Assembly (NCBI GenBank): GCA_012961565.1
Contig: DTZC01000201.1
Location: 1-9,066 of the forward strand
DNA length: 9,066 nt
Direction: 5' to 3'
Source of the DNA: Dehalococcoidia bacterium
GTDB lineage: Bacteria > Chloroflexota > Dehalococcoidia > GIF9 > UBA5629
The notes beneath the pieces are model-generated. The model was not told the origin of the DNA and did no database searches. It saw only the letters and a list, made by a program, of their open reading frames with translations. Shown in pieces: positions 6,962-9,066 of this stretch (position 1 is its first letter; each line of letters begins with the position of its first letter). A program made the translations under genes and the position numbers.

Positions 6962-8086
6962 CTATCTTAATTGAGTTTGATATTCTTCTCCTACCTCTCG
7001 GGCGAGCACGTAATTCATACCGCCGAGCTGTTTAACCATTCCTTTCAGTTCCATCATGGCTAGGGTACTGCTGACTAATGCTGCTGTAAGAGTAGTATTG
7101 CGGCAGATTTCATCAATGTGAGCTGGCTCACGGCTTAGTTGTTTTAATAGTACTAGTTCGGTCTCATCAACGGATAGAAGCTCTTTCATCTCCAGTTGCT
7201 GTGCCATTATGGCTAGGTTAAGCTCTTCTAAGATATCGAGATGGCTAAGCACCAGTTTTGCGCCTTCTTGGATAAGATGGTTTGTTCCTCGGCTGGCTGG
7301 AGACATTATACTACCAGGGACAGCAAAGACATCTCGGTTCTGCTCCAACGCCTGGTTAGCTGTGATCAAAGCTCCGCTGTTTTTGCCTGCCTCTACTACA
7401 AGTACGCCCAGGCTCAGTCCGCTCATAATCCTATTGCGCCTGGGAAAGTTGTCAGCCTTGGGCTTGGTACCCAGTGGATATTCACTTATGAGGGCACCAT
7501 GTTCCATAATCTGGCGAGCCAGCGTGGCATTTTCTGCGGGGTAAACGATGTCCAGCCCACTGGCAAAAACAGCAATGGTCCTTCCGTTAACCTCCAGAGC
7601 AGTACGGTGAGCAATGGAGTCGATTCCTTTAGCCAGACCGCTCACAATTGTAATCCCGTCCCGCGCTAAATCACTAACCAGTTCTTCGGTTACCTGCCGA
7701 CCATAAACAGTAGCCCGACGAGTGCCCACCACAGCAAGACAGCATTCATCCTCAGGCAGGAGATTGCCTCTGATATAAAGCAGCGGCGGATAGTCATAAA
7801 CTTCTTTGAGTCTTTGAGGATACATAGGTGAATCGCAGGTAAGTACCTCCACTTTATATTGCTTTAGGCGCTCCATTTCAATATCTGGCGAAATCCTCGG
7901 TCTCAGGTTCAGGATAGTATCGACTGTTTTTGAGTCCATTCCGGCTTTCTTCAACTCACCAGGCGAAGCCTTCCAGGCATGGTCCAGAGAGCCGAAATGG
8001 TCCAGCAACTGCGAGATTTTCACCCGCCCGATGCCGGGTATTCTGGTAAAACTTATCCAGTACTTGAGCTCGGCTGTGTTCACCAT
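6962..8086 (-). CDS. dprA: DNA processing protein DprA (Smf)
   Basis: A 374-residue protein from the chosen ATG. It has an N-terminal helix-hairpin-helix/SAM-like region (FTRIPGIGRVKISQLL, 13-28), a central Rossmann-like DNA-binding fold with VVGTRRAT (119-126), SGLAKGIDSIAH (149-160), NFPRRNRIMSGLS (213-225) and EAGKNSGALITANQAL (232-247), and a C-terminal winged helix (about 305-362). DprA binds incoming single-stranded DNA and loads RecA during natural transformation. It is also present in many bacteria not known to be competent. I chose ATG at 8086 over the in-frame GTG at 8098 (378 residues) because ATG is the commoner start and a candidate promoter's -10 box ends at 8099, which would put the transcript start near or after the GTG. 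Neither start has a Shine-Dalgarno. It heads the gene chain that continues into topA. Confidence 0.95.
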   Translation of the reverse strand: MVNTAELKYWISFTRIPGIGRVKISQLLDHFGSLDHAWKASPGELKKAGMDSKTVDTILNLRPRISPDIEMERLKQYKVEVLTCDSPMYPQRLKEVYDYPPLLYIRGNLLPEDECCLAVVGTRRATVYGRQVTEELVSDLARDGITIVSGLAKGIDSIAHRTALEVNGRTIAVFASGLDIVYPAENATLARQIMEHGALISEYPLGTKPKADNFPRRNRIMSGLSLGVLVVEAGKNSGALITANQALEQNRDVFAVPGSIMSPASRGTNHLIQEGAKLVLSHLDILEELNLAIMAQQLEMKELLSVDETELVLLKQLSREPAHIDEICRNTTLTAALVSSTLAMMELKGMVKQLGGMNYVLAREVGEEYQTQLR

Positions 8087-8098
8087 TTGAGTCGACAC

Positions 8099-8127
8099 AT
8101 TGTAACATAGGGCGCAAGACTAAACAA
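8099..8127 (-). promoter_or_regulatory. Candidate sigma-70-type promoter before dprA
   Basis: On the minus strand TTGTTT (8127-8122, three of six matches to TTGACA) is followed after exactly 17 nt by TACAAT (8104-8099, five of six matches to TATAAT). Transcription would start near 8092, six bases or so before the dprA ATG at 8086, giving a nearly leaderless message. This is the only gap in the window with room for a promoter, which favours it, but the -35 match is weak. Confidence 0.35.
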
Positions 8128-8155
8128 AGACGCCACGAAAGCTAAGAGACGAAAG
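8124..8155. repeat. Short degenerate ACGAAAG tandem motif in the dprA-patatin gap
   Basis: On the plus strand three related heptamers occur in a row: ACAAAGA (8124-8130), ACGAAAG (8135-8141) and ACGAAAG (8149-8155), with periods of 11 and 14 nt. Similar ACGAA-rich, roughly 11-nt periodic stretches recur between genes in many environmental bacterial genomes (from general recollection, not checked). The upstream copy overlaps the proposed -35 box of dprA. It could be a remnant of such an element or chance. Confidence 0.3.
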
Positions 8156-8197
8156 TGAGGGTATACGCGTGCCATCCGAATAGTTCGAGACTTCTTA

Positions 8198-9037
8198 TCA
8201 CTTGCCTATCAGCTTTTGTATCTGGGGCAGAGCTTCTCTAGCTGCCTTGTATCCTGCCAGTATGGCCTCGTTGCCTTTGTGAAACTCAAATGCCTCAATA
8301 TCATTGACATCAGGATTTATTATTACATCCGCTTTTAGTATTCGATGCCTTATTATTTCATATTCCATGATGTAGAGCGATTGAAGCAGGATGTTGAATA
8401 TATTCGGAATCTCGGCCGCCTCATTCCTTTGAGGGGAATCGGGGACGCGTTTGGTTGGAGAGGGAGCAGCAACAACATTAACGGCGATGACAAATTTGGC
8501 ACCCATGTCCCGAAGGACATCTGCTGGCACTGGATTGGTCAGCCCGCCGTCAACCAAGCACCTGCCATTGAATGCCACCGGGACAAAAATTCCCGGTATC
8601 GAGATACTAGCTCTTACGGCTCGCACCACCGGGCCTTTCCTGATTACTACTTCATGACCGGCATTCACGTCTGTCGCCACGGCTGCGAATGGTATTTGCA
8701 AGTCATCGAATTCAGCATCTCCGATTAAAGAATGAAGAAGTGCCTCTATGCGTCGCCCTCGTATAAGCCCTTTGCCCAAGAAGCTGAGTTTCGGATCCAG
8801 CAGTCGGGCTAATTGCTGCCATCCAGTATTCAGTGCCACTTCCTCTACTGTGGTTATCTCGCCGTCTTTGGCAAAACAAGCGCCTATCATGGCCCCCATA
8901 CTGGTCCCGGCTATCATATCAATAGGGATTTCTGCTTCCCTGAGAGCTTTCAGCACCCCGATGTGGGCGAGACCCTTGGCAGCACCACCACTAAGAGCCA
9001 GACCTACCTTAGGAAATTTACGTCTAAAGAATCGCAT
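8198..9037 (-). CDS. Patatin-like phospholipase / serine hydrolase (RssA-like)
   Basis: A 279-residue patatin-fold protein from the chosen ATG. The oxyanion-hole motif SGGAAKG (16-22), the nucleophile elbow GTSMG with S46 (44-48), and the catalytic aspartate D163 in VDGGLTNPVP (162-171) form a complete Ser-Asp dyad. Enzymes of this type hydrolyse acyl esters of lipids. The compact bacterial RssA/YlbK class has this length, with substrates mostly undefined. The N-terminus MRFFRRKF is basic, with no clear signal peptide, and I see no membrane span, so it is probably cytosolic or membrane-peripheral. I chose ATG at 9037, with AGGGGG 12 nt upstream (9055-9050). TTG at 9049 directly abuts that sequence and is less likely, and because the frame is open to the window edge an earlier start cannot be excluded. 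About 100-110 nt separate it from dprA, so it may be a separate unit. Confidence 0.92.
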   Translation of the reverse strand: MRFFRRKFPKVGLALSGGAAKGLAHIGVLKALREAEIPIDMIAGTSMGAMIGACFAKDGEITTVEEVALNTGWQQLARLLDPKLSFLGKGLIRGRRIEALLHSLIGDAEFDDLQIPFAAVATDVNAGHEVVIRKGPVVRAVRASISIPGIFVPVAFNGRCLVDGGLTNPVPADVLRDMGAKFVIAVNVVAAPSPTKRVPDSPQRNEAAEIPNIFNILLQSLYIMEYEIIRHRILKADVIINPDVNDIEAFEFHKGNEAILAGYKAAREALPQIQKLIGK

Positions 9038-9066
9038 CTGTGTGATCAACCCCCTGGTGTCACAAA

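Noticed and set aside
7241..7669. 142-codon plus-strand open frame, the longest opposite-strand frame
   Set aside because: It lies wholly inside dprA on the other strand, shows no recognisable motif or domain pattern, and dprA motifs are intact throughout.
8175..8190. Short inverted repeat CGAA-TAG-TTCG after the patatin stop as a terminator
   Set aside because: The stem is only four to five pairs, A/T-bearing, and has no following T run on the minus strand.
8345..8728. 127-codon plus-strand frame inside the patatin gene
   Set aside because: Antisense shadow covering the catalytic-aspartate region of an intact patatin gene; no family resemblance.
9041..9055. Minus-strand GGTTGATCAC before the patatin gene, resembling the 3' end of 16S rRNA
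   Set aside because: The match is short, lacks the second G of GGTTGGATCACCTCC and the CCTCC tail, and sits at the start of a protein gene; coincidence.
1..9066. Search for tRNA genes, CRISPR arrays, insertion-sequence ends and riboswitches
   Set aside because: Coding sequence fills all but about 150 nt; the gaps are too small or lack the needed repeats and structures.

Overview
The window carries ten protein genes, all on the minus strand, with almost no non-coding DNA. I see no tRNA, rRNA, CRISPR array, insertion sequence or phage gene. The gene families, the mixed gene order and the mid-range base composition judged by eye fit a free-living bacterium, possibly a Dehalococcoidia-like member of the Chloroflexota. 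That placement rests on remembered family resemblance and is uncertain.

In transcription order (high to low coordinates) the layout is as follows. A patatin-like serine hydrolase (9037-8198) is followed by the only sizeable gap, about 100 nt, which holds a candidate promoter and a short degenerate repeat. Then comes a housekeeping block: dprA (DNA processing), topA (topoisomerase I), aroQ (type II 3-dehydroquinase), an Xaa-Pro peptidase (M24B), and efp (elongation factor P). The adjacencies dprA-topA and aroQ-peptidase-efp are each known from other bacteria such as Bacillus. Here the two blocks are fused end to end.

Directly downstream of efp lies a less ordinary cassette: a PHP-domain phosphoesterase, a divergent PurN-like formyltransferase, a HAD-superfamily protein resembling the methanogen EhaR family, and the start of a PfkB-family sugar/nucleoside kinase cut by the window edge at position 1. 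Gaps inside the chain are 0 to 28 nt. Four junctions overlap (ATGA, GTGA, TAATG, ATGA), so the genes from dprA to the kinase look like one translationally coupled operon of nine genes or more.

The housekeeping genes handle DNA uptake or recombination, supercoiling, aromatic biosynthesis, proline-peptide turnover and polyproline translation. The four tail genes (two probable phosphatases, a kinase and a one-carbon transferase) look like a small-molecule pathway without a known assignment. They are the best candidate for something undescribed, but their substrates cannot be read from sequence. EF-P also has arginine rather than lysine at the tip of its modification loop.
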